NCBI GenBank assembly: GCA_030581615.1
Contig: JAKTTT010000028.1
Location: 1 to 64,000, forward strand
Reading direction: 5' to 3'
Length of the DNA stretch: 64,000 bases
Origin: Alloascoidea africana
Taxonomy: Eukaryota > Ascomycota > Alloascoideomycetes > Alloascoideales > Alloascoideaceae
Shown: piece by piece, positions 54,457-63,524 of the stretch
How positions within the stretch are numbered: the first letter of the stretch is position 1
How the letters are laid out: every line of letters starts with the position of its first letter
Position numbers and translations under genes: made by a program
Notes under the pieces: model-generated
Databases searched by the model: none
Told to the model about the DNA's origin: nothing
Seen by the model: only the letters and a program-made list of their open reading frames with translations

Positions 54457-55464
54457 ATGGATGCAATCGCAGAGTCAAGTTTTGATGGAATCACTAATGA
54501 AACAGGAAATACACCCAGCCATCTCACGGTAATAATAGATACCGACCCAACACAGTGGGAATTATTGAAGAAAGAGGTTCTGTTCTTGGATGTCGTAAAG
54601 GCAGTTTTGATCTTTTTGAATGCTCATCTAGCATTAAACAGTGCAAATTCGGTATCTGTCATTGCAGCTCACAGTGACGAAGCAAGTGTTTTATTCCCAC
54701 CCCATCCCGACCGGCATTCTTTTGGCAACGGCGAAGTTGACAACGGTTCAGAGGATATTCTAAAAGGAGCAACAAAAACGAAAGTTGCAAGTGACAAAAT
54801 GTACAGTCAATTCAAAGTAGTAGATGATTTGGTACTGGAGAATTTACAAGAGCTGTTAAAACGGCCTCATTCGGAGAACGCTTCAAAATCGACTCTTTCG
54901 GGGGCGCTTGGCTTAGCATTGTCGTTCATCAATAGACTCACAAATGAACCAGGAAGAACATCGCTAAAGTCAAGAATATTGGTAATCAGTGTGAGCAACG
55001 ATGAGCTTTTTAACTATATTCCGCTTATGAATTGCATTTTTGCGGCACAAAAGATGCATGTGCCAATAGACGTTTGCAAGTTGGGTCAAGAAGCCACTTT
55101 TCTTCAGCAAGCAGCGGATGCAACAAATGGTATATATATCCTTTTACAAGAACCTAAAGGGATAATACAATATCTTTCAACAGCATTATTTATTGAACCA
55201 AGCATGCGCCATATAATGAACTTGCCCACTCAGGATAACATTGATTTTAGAGCCTCTTGCATCCTCACCAAAAAGCTAGTGGATGTTGGGTTTGTTTGCA
55301 GTGTATGCCTTTGCATTTTTACGTCTATTCCACCGTCTGGGTGGTGCCCTGTTTGCGATAGCAAGTTTGAAGAGAAGTCTTTGGCCCAACTGCGGAGGAA
55401 GCCCATCGCCCCAAAAAGAAAAAAGAAAAAGAGGAAGCTTAATGATGAAAGTAATGGAGCTTGA
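54457..55464 (+). CDS. TFB4: TFIIH subunit Tfb4 (p34)
   Basis: A 335-residue intronless protein of core TFIIH, acting in transcription initiation and nucleotide excision repair with Ssl1. The von Willebrand-like fold is seen in HLTVIIDTDPTQWELL, VKAVLIFLNAHLALNSANSV then SVIAAHSDEA, and YIPLMNCIFAAQKMHVPIDV with TFLQQAADATNGIYILL. The C-terminal zinc-binding C4 motif is CSVCLCIF ... WCPVCDSKF, followed by a Lys-rich end (KRKKKKRKL). All segments align with yeast Tfb4 (338 aa). Confidence 0.95.
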   Translation: MDAIAESSFDGITNETGNTPSHLTVIIDTDPTQWELLKKEVLFLDVVKAVLIFLNAHLALNSANSVSVIAAHSDEASVLFPPHPDRHSFGNGEVDNGSEDILKGATKTKVASDKMYSQFKVVDDLVLENLQELLKRPHSENASKSTLSGALGLALSFINRLTNEPGRTSLKSRILVISVSNDELFNYIPLMNCIFAAQKMHVPIDVCKLGQEATFLQQAADATNGIYILLQEPKGIIQYLSTALFIEPSMRHIMNLPTQDNIDFRASCILTKKLVDVGFVCSVCLCIFTSIPPSGWCPVCDSKFEEKSLAQLRRKPIAPKRKKKKRKLNDESNGA

Positions 55465-55727
55465 ACATCAGACAATTGTTTATCTGTCATCTGTCATTAT
55501 TTCTTAGATTAAAGCATTGGATGCCATTTACAGTATATATATTAGGTGGAATGTAGCGTTAACCAGTGGTATTGAATTGTAAAAGTTTTCTATCCTTATT
55601 GCCGGACTACGACAACAGTTATGGGCTTGTATTTCACCAAATTGTATTGACATGAAATACAAATTTCCCTGTGTAATGCCAATAAACTTTATGGGAAGTT
55701 TGGACAGAAACCATGCAAAATGCCATC
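55465..55727. other. Intergenic region between TFB4 and the retroelement fossil
   Basis: About 260 bp without a gene; no LTR was recognised next to the fossil. Confidence 0.4.
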
Positions 55728-56116
55728 TCTTACGAGTGCTTACCATCATATAAGACTCACAGACCGATCTCGACAGTTTACAACATTCAAGACTCAGAGC
55801 GGCTTCTTCCGTTTTAAGGTCCTTCCTTTCGGCTTGAAGAACGCTCCAGAGATCTTTTCACGTGCTATAGCTAAGATACTTCGGAAACACTCAGCCTACA
55901 CCAGGATCGAGCTAGATGACGTACTTATCTTTAGCCCAAGCTTAGAGCAGCATATCAAACATGTCACCGATGTCCTTGACACGTTAAAAGATCTCTGGAG
56001 CGTTCTTCAAGCCGAAAGGAAGGACCTTAAAACGGAAGAAGCCGCTCTGAGTCTTGAATGTTGTAAACTGTCGAGATCGGTCTGTGAGTCTTATATGATG
56101 GTAAGCACTCGTAAGA
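55728..56116 (+). mobile_element. Ty3/gypsy-type reverse transcriptase fossil folded into a perfect inverted repeat
   Basis: A small, broken fragment of the pol gene of an LTR retrotransposon. Reverse-transcriptase palm motifs of the Ty3/gypsy family are recognisable in the first two thirds. The fragment is part of an inverted duplication: 55728-55858 and 55986-56116 are perfect reverse complements over 131 bp, separated by a 127-bp spacer. No LTR, gag or integrase part is visible nearby, so this is an isolated piece. The element itself may be old, but perfect identity of the two arms suggests that the inverted duplication is recent or kept equal by conversion. Confidence 0.85.
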
Positions 56117-56322
56117 CCATCAAAAGAAGAGAGGTTTGAAGGCCTTTTCTCGGAACCCATTCTTTTCTTTTTAGTTCTTAACCGTTTTTGTCTCTTTGCT
56201 GTTTATACAAATATTTGTAGATAACACTACACTATTTTTCAATGAATGCTTGAAATCTGCTTGCAGTTTCTCGGTTGCGATATATTTGTCCTGTGATGCT
56301 GTGATACGTGGGTTAGACAAAC

Positions 56323-56330
56323 ATTACCCG
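56323..56330 (+). promoter_or_regulatory. Reb1-like site before MLC2
   Basis: TTACCCGG 66 bp upstream of the MLC2 ATG, flanked by an A/T-rich stretch, as in the other four promoters with this word. Confidence 0.55.
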
Positions 56331-56395
56331 GATTAGTAAATGTAAACAAACCCGCGATGAGATTCAGAGAACAGAAACACTGGTAAAAGGCAATA

Positions 56396-56999
56396 ATGGT
56401 ATGGCACTTCTAAATCAGCTTTTAGATGGCTGGAATCTAACAGCTAACTTTAGGGGAAACCTCGTCTTTCATACTCAACTTCTTCTTCTTCAAATAAGCG
56501 AAGTGTGTCTGGAGCATTTAACCAACTAACACAAGCACAAGTTACAAAACTGAAAGATGCATTTACTCTCATTGACAACGATGGAGATGGGTTTATTCGA
56601 CATAATGATCTAAAGCAAATGCTCATATCGCTGGGACAAGAAGATGATGAAGCCGATTCACTTGCAGCAGAAATGCTTGACCCTGAAGATGAGAACGGAC
56701 CCAAAAAACCAGTAACTTTCAGCTCATTTCTGAATAGAATGTCTCAACACTTATTGGATGTGGATAGCAAGAACGATCTGTATATGGCGTTTAGCACGTT
56801 CTCTGACGACTCAGTTGGAATGAGTGGCGAAGGCCAAGAGCTGATCATTCCGATGAATGAACTTCGAGAGTCACTACTGGGAGCAGGCATGACGAATGAA
56901 GAGATTGATAACGCAGTCAAAGGGTTTACAAAATGGGGAATGAGGGGTGGAGAAACGTTTAACGCATCTCGATTCATAGAACTGATACGTGATGACTAG
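56396..56999 (+). CDS. MLC2: Myosin regulatory light chain Mlc2-like EF-hand protein, ATG-only first exon
   Basis: Exons 56396-56398 (ATG only) and 56454-56999 give 182 aa. The intron (55 nt) runs from GTATGG to TTTAG and joins ATG to GGGAAACCTCG, so the protein starts M-GKPRLSYSTSSSSN. The next section, FNQLTQAQVTKLKDAFTLID, matches FNQLTQDYINKLKDAFQMLD of S. cerevisiae Mlc2, the light chain of type II myosin Myo1 at the bud neck. One clear EF-hand loop is present (DNDGDGFIRHND); the later loops have lost calcium-binding residues, as usual for regulatory light chains. The Ser-rich start could be a kinase target. The alternative of a GTG start at 56505 is unlikely in a eukaryote. Confidence 0.85.
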
Positions 57000-57194
57000 T
57001 GTTTGCCAGTGGGTTTCATCATGGATGATTTTTTTCTTATAGATATGGATCAAACAAACAAAAATTAAAACTCAAAAGCAGTGCTGATCTTTTGATTTAT
57101 GATACATGTAAATATGAAGCCCCAACCAGGCCACTGGACTGAAGTCCAAAATTTCAATATTAAAACTTTTTCTTGCTCATATAGTTGAGGAGCC

Positions 57195-57748
57195 TTAAGT
57201 GTCGACAATCAGTTCATCACATCCCCAGTCTTCGTAACTCCCGTCAGGCAAGTATCTTCTTATAACGAGCGGGATTTTCCTCTGTGAAAGCTCTTTCATG
57301 GCGATTTGCAAAGGATCAGTCTCTCCTTCAAGATCAACTAACACTGGCGCATTCATGCTTATTTGTAAAGCTCTTGTGCCCAATATTCTTGCTCGTTCGT
57401 ACTTTGTCATGTATGGAGTTGTCGTTCTCTTTTCCTTTGGAATAGCAAGCTCTCTTGCAGTTTTCTTCCGAGGAGCTACGCCATTCGCTGTGGCATTAAA
57501 GTCATCGGGCCCAATACCGCCATTAACAATTGTTCGTCCATCAGCTGCCACTTCGTGACCAGGGTCTACAGCATCATTTCCGTCTTCACCTTCGTATTGC
57601 TCATCTGAAAAATGCTCTTCGTCAAAATCAGCGTACTGCTCATTTGCTCCATCATTGAAACTACAATAAATGCGCAGTTAGATAGTAGTCCTGTTTTGCA
57701 GCAGTTACCGAGCACTTACGCTCCATCTTCTTCGCCATAGTCCGACAT
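57195..57748 (-). CDS. RPO26: RNA polymerase subunit ABC23 (Rpb6), two exons
   Basis: Small subunit shared by RNA polymerases I, II and III. Exons 57748-57720 and 57660-57195 give 164 aa. The C-terminal core is nearly identical to yeast ([60 protein letters not shown]), and the acidic N-terminus ([20 protein letters not shown]) aligns too. The intron falls between [10 protein letters not shown] and FNDG, apparently the same place as in S. cerevisiae RPO26 (MSDYEEA/FNDG), so it is probably ancestral. Confidence 0.97.
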
Positions 57749-58246
57749 TGCTGCTATCGCGAAGAGAAAGTATCACTTGAAGCTTGGGAAGTAGAAAATT
57801 TGTGTGTATGACTAATATTGTTAGTACCATTATGTCATCCGGTCTTCGATGCTGCGATGTACGCTTTATATGCGTATATTATGTACCGGGGTCTTTGAAT
57901 ACTCTGGGGCAGCACCATGAAGGCTGAATTCAAAGCTGAAGTGTATCTCTTGCTTTGCACTAGGGATCAACAAGTAGTGATGAAAGATCACAAGTCCATC
58001 CACTAGCTTTGACGGAGAAAAGTAGATAGTGTTCGATTCTGGTTAGCTGTGTCCTCATCAATCGACTCAAGGAGAAGAGCTATGTTCTTGTGGTGTACGG
58101 GTGTATTGCTGACAAGGTAAGAATAATTTCTCTGTAACCCACCACAATTCTTGCACCTGCCTTTTGTGAAAAAGTGCGATAACTTGATTTTTCTTTCTTA
58201 ATTCTCTCTTCCCCAACCACCACCCTTTCACAGATACACACAAAAC
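57749..58246. other. Divergent promoter RPO26 / TFIIIA gene
   Basis: About 500 bp with both promoters and a Rap1-like site at 58092-58104. No gene seen. Confidence 0.6.
58092..58104 (-). promoter_or_regulatory. Rap1-like site in the RPO26/TFIIIA promoter
   Basis: On the minus strand this reads ACACCCGTACACC, identical over 13 bases to the sites at 1249 and 4869. Both flanking genes serve the transcription machinery. Confidence 0.6.
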
Positions 58247-59659
58247 ATGGAGGAAATAATAGCTAGCGCTGACAGCATTGCTCCTATGGAGTTTTCAAAT
58301 TTAGATGAGTATCTTTTGATCCCAGTAGACGATGGGACGCGAGATGATGCTTCATCCACCCCGAAAAAGAATCAGAGGCCAAAAGTGTACATCTGCGATT
58401 TCCCCAACTGTGGGAAGGCTTATTCTCGACCTTCACTACTCGAGCAACATTTTCGATCACATACCGGTGAGCGACCTTTTGTGTGCAGTACTTGTTCAAG
58501 TTCATTTTTCAGAGCATCTCATTTAAAAGCACACGAGCTGTCTCATTTGAGTAAAGCTGAAAAGCCTTTCCAATGCCGATTTTGCGAAAAGGGCTTCAAC
58601 ACTGGACAACATCTAAAAAGACACGAAAAAGTACACATCCCCAGCGTTCCCTGTAAATATCCGGACTGTAAGGAAATGTTCCACAGAAAGTCTCAAGTGA
58701 ATAGGCATATTGTTTTGGTACATACACATGAAAAGGCCCACAAATGTACTTTCGAAAACTGTGGAAAGAGCTTTGTGCAAAAATCTCGATTAAATATTCA
58801 CATTGCAAAATGTCATTCCGGTAAACCCAAATACCATTGCGAGCATGATGGTTGTGGGCTGAAGTTTAACACATGGACTCAATTTCAATCTCATATCAAA
58901 CTTGATCACCCAAAATTAAAATGTAGCACATGCGGCAGACTATGTGTAGGGAACGAAGGTCTTGCTAAGCATATGCTGATACACCATGAGAGCGTGGCTT
59001 TAAAGAAATGGAAGTGCGATTTTGACGAATGTAAAGAATCATTTGCGAGAAAAGCAGGCTTAATTGCCCATCAGAAAAAGCATCATGGACCTTCATCGTC
59101 AGACTCTCAACTTAAGGAGAAACTCACTCTTTGTAATCTCAATTCTCTTGGATTATCTACGACTTCTTCTGAATCTGATTTCGACTTGAACTCCCCCAAA
59201 ACTATTAATCAAGATGATTATGAGGATACGCGCGTAACAAACTCTGGCCTTTTCGGCCTGAAAGCTCCTGGTTCTCCTCTTTCCCTTGTTTCCTCCGACA
59301 AAAAATCACAAAATAGAAAAAGAAAGACATTAGACTCTTCAACTTCATCAATCGGCAAAAAGGGGAAGGTGAATGGACCTTCTCTTCTTGATAAACTAAC
59401 AGGTTACGGCTATGAGGATAAAAGGACGATATCTTGCCCATTTAATGATTGTGATTATAAATTCATGCGGTATTATGACTTGAACAGGCATATCAAAGCC
59501 ATTCATCTAAGAGAATATGAGGAACAGGTAATGAGCACCACAGAAGGTGTTGATGAGCCTCAAGAATCTGAGCAGTTTGAGGAGCTTGAAGAGTTTGACG
59601 ATTACGAGTCTGAGGAAACTGATGATTCTGAATTCGAGGAATCTGAAATAGCCCTCTAA
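58247..59659 (+). CDS. PZF1: Transcription factor IIIA (Pzf1), nine zinc fingers
   Basis: A 470-residue intronless protein that binds the internal control region of 5S rRNA genes and recruits TFIIIC. Nine C2H2 fingers can be counted: eight in a row from YICDFPNCGKAYSRPSLLEQ (about residue 46) to WKCDFDECKESFARKAGLIA (about 290), then a spacer of roughly 100 residues rich in Ser and Lys, and finger nine at CPFNDCDYKFMRYYDLNRHI (about 398). Splitting finger nine from the rest is the layout of yeast TFIIIA, where the spacer is required for activation. Finger 7 is shortened (CSTCGRLCVGNEGL). The acidic tail (EESEQ-type repeats) is an extra. Confidence 0.95.
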   Translation: MEEIIASADSIAPMEFSNLDEYLLIPVDDGTRDDASSTPKKNQRPKVYICDFPNCGKAYSRPSLLEQHFRSHTGERPFVCSTCSSSFFRASHLKAHELSHLSKAEKPFQCRFCEKGFNTGQHLKRHEKVHIPSVPCKYPDCKEMFHRKSQVNRHIVLVHTHEKAHKCTFENCGKSFVQKSRLNIHIAKCHSGKPKYHCEHDGCGLKFNTWTQFQSHIKLDHPKLKCSTCGRLCVGNEGLAKHMLIHHESVALKKWKCDFDECKESFARKAGLIAHQKKHHGPSSSDSQLKEKLTLCNLNSLGLSTTSSESDFDLNSPKTINQDDYEDTRVTNSGLFGLKAPGSPLSLVSSDKKSQNRKRKTLDSSTSSIGKKGKVNGPSLLDKLTGYGYEDKRTISCPFNDCDYKFMRYYDLNRHIKAIHLREYEEQVMSTTEGVDEPQESEQFEELEEFDDYESEETDDSEFEESEIAL

Positions 59660-59991
59660 CTCAAGAAATTCTCACACATGGACTACTAAGTTGTACACTA
59701 TTTCTTTCGTTGTTTTAAAGCTGTTATTAGACGACATTTTGCATGGGATTGTTTAATTTTTTTTTTCAGTTTTATCTTCTAGGTATTCGTAACTTTGTTA
59801 GGATAATAAATTTGGAGTGCTTATGCTGGCTATGGAAGCATTATTAAAAAACAAACGTGTCTACTTCTAGTTGTAAAAGAAATTAGAAAAAAATGATATT
59901 TAGCGCCCAGTATGTCCTGCATAGCAACCTTTTCTCTTTCTTTTTTTGCGGTTAAAGTAGACACGAGAGACCGACAAATACTGCTTGTGTC
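59660..59991. other. Convergent intergenic region TFIIIA gene / ATG13
   Basis: About 330 bp, A/T-rich with T runs (59756-59766), likely transcription ends of both genes. Confidence 0.5.
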
Positions 59992-62881
59992 TCAAGAATT
60001 ATCTTTCCAATGGTCCGGAACTGGAATATGACTGTTCGTGTTATGAAGGTCATCTTCGGCTCCACCAGAGAAGCGTTCCAAATTCATATCGCTCATCGCA
60101 AACACCAAATCATCGTCATCGCCTTCTTCCATTTCATTATCCAGTAGACCGCTTTCCTCCACATCCGCTGATAGAGGCATTTGATTCACAGGTCTACTAA
60201 GAGAACTATCGAATTGGTGAATAGAACGATTTCTGTAATTATCCATTTCTACCACTCTTCCCAAATGCGATGGACGACGCAAATCTTTGTACCTCTCTGC
60301 TTGTTTTGAGTACTGATAATTGGCTCCAGCGTTCATTGTTCGGCTGGGAATAGCAGTACCGGAAGTATGAGGCCTCGTTCTATTTGCAATGTCATTTACG
60401 CTTTGAGGATGTGTTGTGCCATCCAATTCCATCTGGGCATGAAGAGTTTTGTAGTCTGTTGTATGACCAGTAGAAACGCTTAGTGCACTCCGTTCCGTTG
60501 TTCCTAGTGCAGGAGGATTAGAGGCAATTGCAGGAATTGCAGGAGATCGACTTAGAGGTATATCCAACGGAACAGTACCTGAATGTATGCTTGTCCTACT
60601 AGCACTGTTGTTGGATGACGAGGCGGCTTTTCTTCCAACGCTATCGCTTCTGTGTACAATTCCACGAGAATTAGGCGAACTGGTATCTGTTGATGGTCTT
60701 GATCTTGATATAGGCTTGTCATAATAGATACCATAAGGCCCATGACTATTGATTTCGTCGTCAAGATTGGTTTCTTCGCTCAATCTGGAGGGTATTGTTG
60801 GGGTATATGGGAAATGAGGCGAAGCTTTAAGAGATCCTGGTGTCGTGCTAATCACCGACCCAGCAGCATTTGAAAGATTATAAGTTCCATTTGTAGAATT
60901 AAATGATCCATGGCCGTGTGATAGATTTGAATTTGAGTTTGATCTTGAGTAATTAATGTTCTGATAGACCTGATGGGGGCCTGTTGCAGATGAAGTCGGT
61001 AATACCCCAGCTTGCTGACCTGATGATGGAGAATTTGATAGTAAAAGAGAGTTTGACATGGACTGAGAAAGTGCATTATGGGTGCCTTTCAACTGTTGAA
61101 ACCGCTCCAAAGCAGTTTTGGAACCAAGGCCAGTATTCTCTCCAGCATTGATTAACGAGGAAGAAGAAGGATTGGTAATACCGGACGTGCTCTGTTTATC
61201 AAAAACTTTCAGGTTTCTTCTTGAATCAACCATTTTTACAAAGTCTCCAATTCCCGAATCATCAATATACAGTCCAGAAGCGGGAGTATTCGAGGAAGAA
61301 GAAGTGCTGCCTGTACTAGATGAATCCTTTCTGTGAGATGGTCCAGTTCCTGTGCCAGATCCTTGCCGCCTCCATCCACTTCTTGAGCTAAAACTGCTGC
61401 TGTAGCGTCTTATAGAGCCAGAAGTGCTACTGACTGATGAAGAGACGGCTTGATCTAAAACTGGTGTTAATCCAGTTCTAGTAACAGAACCCGATGTGCC
61501 AGAAACTAGAGTCTGAGATTTATTTGGGATTCGTAGAGCAGCCGAAGACGAAGGCGTTGATATGTTCCTCGTAAAAAAAGACCCTGGATGAGAAGAAACG
61601 GAAGAGGTTGGAATCGAAAGATCGCTTGCCGGAGAGCCTGATAGAGAAGGAGCTTTAAACGGTTGCATAAACGATACCGATTGCCGTCTTATCCCAACCG
61701 GAGACGCTGGGCTTTGACGATCGTCCCCCTTATCTACATGTTTTGAAGGAATTCCTTTTCCCTGGGGTAAGCTTTCATCGCTTCTCAAGGATGATGGGAT
61801 GCTCGGCGTAACGGGAGGGAAGCTAAAGTCTTGATTGCTTGTCAGCGAGAATCGTTTCGAAGGGTCCGTTGGCCGGCCAGTACTTGGACGCCTTGTCTTC
61901 TCATCAAGGTAGAGAAAATGTGAACTGAGCAGTTGTTCAGAATCGTCAACTTTGAAATTACAGTTTAATCGGTAAGACACGGAGATTCGAAAATCGCCTA
62001 TTGGCGTTGGTATCGGATTAAAACGATATTGTCCAAGGTGAGATTGATCTGGATCGGTGGTTATAATGGGCTTTGAAAGCCCGATCCGACCTCTGCTGGG
62101 GATCGGTAACGACCCATCGAGCACCCTCACATATATCTTTAGAGGAGATATGTTGAGCTTTTGTTTCATCAGTCTTCTCTTTAGACTATAAGCAGGCATC
62201 GAATGACAAAGAGTATATAGCGATCGAAACAGAACGATCGATTTTTTGTAAACGATTGGTAGATCAAGGGATGACGGAGATGCCTGTGAATACTGCTCAG
62301 GACTGAGTTCCACGAGCCATCGTTCCAAGACAACCTCGGTTCGCTTCGTTCCTTTTGCAGCGGTACATGTTTTGTTAGTGGCTTCCTCTAGTAAGACAAG
62401 AGTTTGCTTTGAGTTGAGATGCCTGATGTCGAGGTAAGTCTCAAGGACAAGAGGTGGCAGTTTGGGATGGGGTTGGTTATTGTCAGGTTTCCATAGCTTG
62501 AGTTCTTCTTTGTAGTAATCTGAGTCATTCAATTCCAAGTTAAACTAGAAATTTAGATTTAATAAACAGTTAGTTATCGTAACGGGCTTCGTATTGATAC
62601 GGCGCCAGCACATACCCATTTGTTTTTTTTGGGGATAGAAGACGAAGCAGGTACCGTAGGCGGCGAGCTGATACGGGATTCCCTCACAATCTGCGTAGAC
62701 TTGATGAATAGATTCTATTTGAATGCAAAAGCAAAGATCGAGTCAAAAGAAAAGTGTTAGTGGAAGTCACAAGAACCGCTTGCTTAGGAGTACGTACCTG
62801 AGCTACTTGGTTCAGTTTCTTAGCTTGGGAGGCCTGATCGCGAAATGTAGCTGATCGGGAGTTCTGAGGAGAATCAGTCAT
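59992..62881 (-). CDS. ATG13: Autophagy regulator Atg13, three exons
   Basis: Scaffold of the Atg1 kinase complex, phosphorylated by TORC1. Exons 62881-62798, 62714-62616 and 62544-59992 give 911 aa. The N-terminal HORMA domain spans about residues 20-290: after splicing, LNQVAQNLFIKSTQIVRESR ... KKNKWFNLELND, then LVLETYLDIRHL, VVLERWLVELSPEQ and the paired-Arg segment RRLMKQKLNISPLKIYVRVL. The remaining 600 residues are Ser-rich and disordered, as in other Atg13 proteins, and would carry the Atg17- and Atg1-binding motifs. Starting at the third exon alone would lose the first HORMA helix. Intron 1 starts with GTACGT; intron 2 has a TAACTAAC branch site. Confidence 0.95.
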
Positions 62882-63260
62882 TGAAGTATTTGACGTAAAA
62901 TCTCAAGCGGTCTAGGATATGAAACAGAAATACTGGATATTTAGTTATGAGACCGAGCACCTGTGTGGTCATAAGATAGTCAAGCCGATTCTAGTGGCAT
63001 GAAGTGTGTGCAAAGCAGGTGTAGATAGTGAAGTATTGTTACAGGAAAAGCAGTGGACGTGATATAGAATTATCTGCCAAAAGGCGTAAATTCTCTAGAA
63101 AAAGCACAGGCTGAAGAGCAGTCTAAAGAACAAAAGAAGAGAAAGAGTAAGAAGAGGACTTCCTAATGGTAATATAGAGTGGAGGAGAGTGTGAGTGATG
63201 ATGCAGAGATGAGAGATTGGGGACGACTTTCACGTGACATCGTTGATAGTGTGGCAAGTA
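62882..63260. other. Divergent promoter ATG13 / small ORF
   Basis: About 380 bp. Contains TCACGTGA at 63230-63237, close to the start of the small ORF at 63261. No other feature recognised. Confidence 0.5.
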
Positions 63261-63524
63261 ATGAGTCAAGCGAGCGAATCTGCCAGAAGAGCGACGGGTG
63301 GATATGACTCTCTTCTGGGGGCCGGAGCCAATAGGTTTCGGCCTTGGAGACGTCCCGTAGAACGGGCTGTTTCAGGGAGGGATGACTGGTTTGAAAAGAC
63401 AATAATGCCGGCGGTGGAGGCCCTCACAAACTCTAATGGGCTGGAATTGGAGGTGAAAGTCATACAATTTAAAAAGTGGCACAGGTTTGCTCATTCGCAT
63501 TCGACTAAGCTCTTTAAAAAGTAG
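63261..63524 (+). CDS. Small basic protein of unknown function (87 aa)
   Basis: An ATG-started frame of 87 codons: MSQASESARRATGGYDSLLG ... RPWRRPVERA ... DWFEKTIMPAVEAL ... EVKVIQFKKWHRF. It is basic, with a Trp-Phe-rich middle and an amphipathic helix, and looks like a real protein rather than a shadow, but I recognise no family. Its last 11 bases overlap the end of RPC82 on the other strand. The frame is open upstream of the ATG only with non-ATG codons. Confidence 0.5.
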   Translation: MSQASESARRATGGYDSLLGAGANRFRPWRRPVERAVSGRDDWFEKTIMPAVEALTNSNGLELEVKVIQFKKWHRFAHSHSTKLFKK

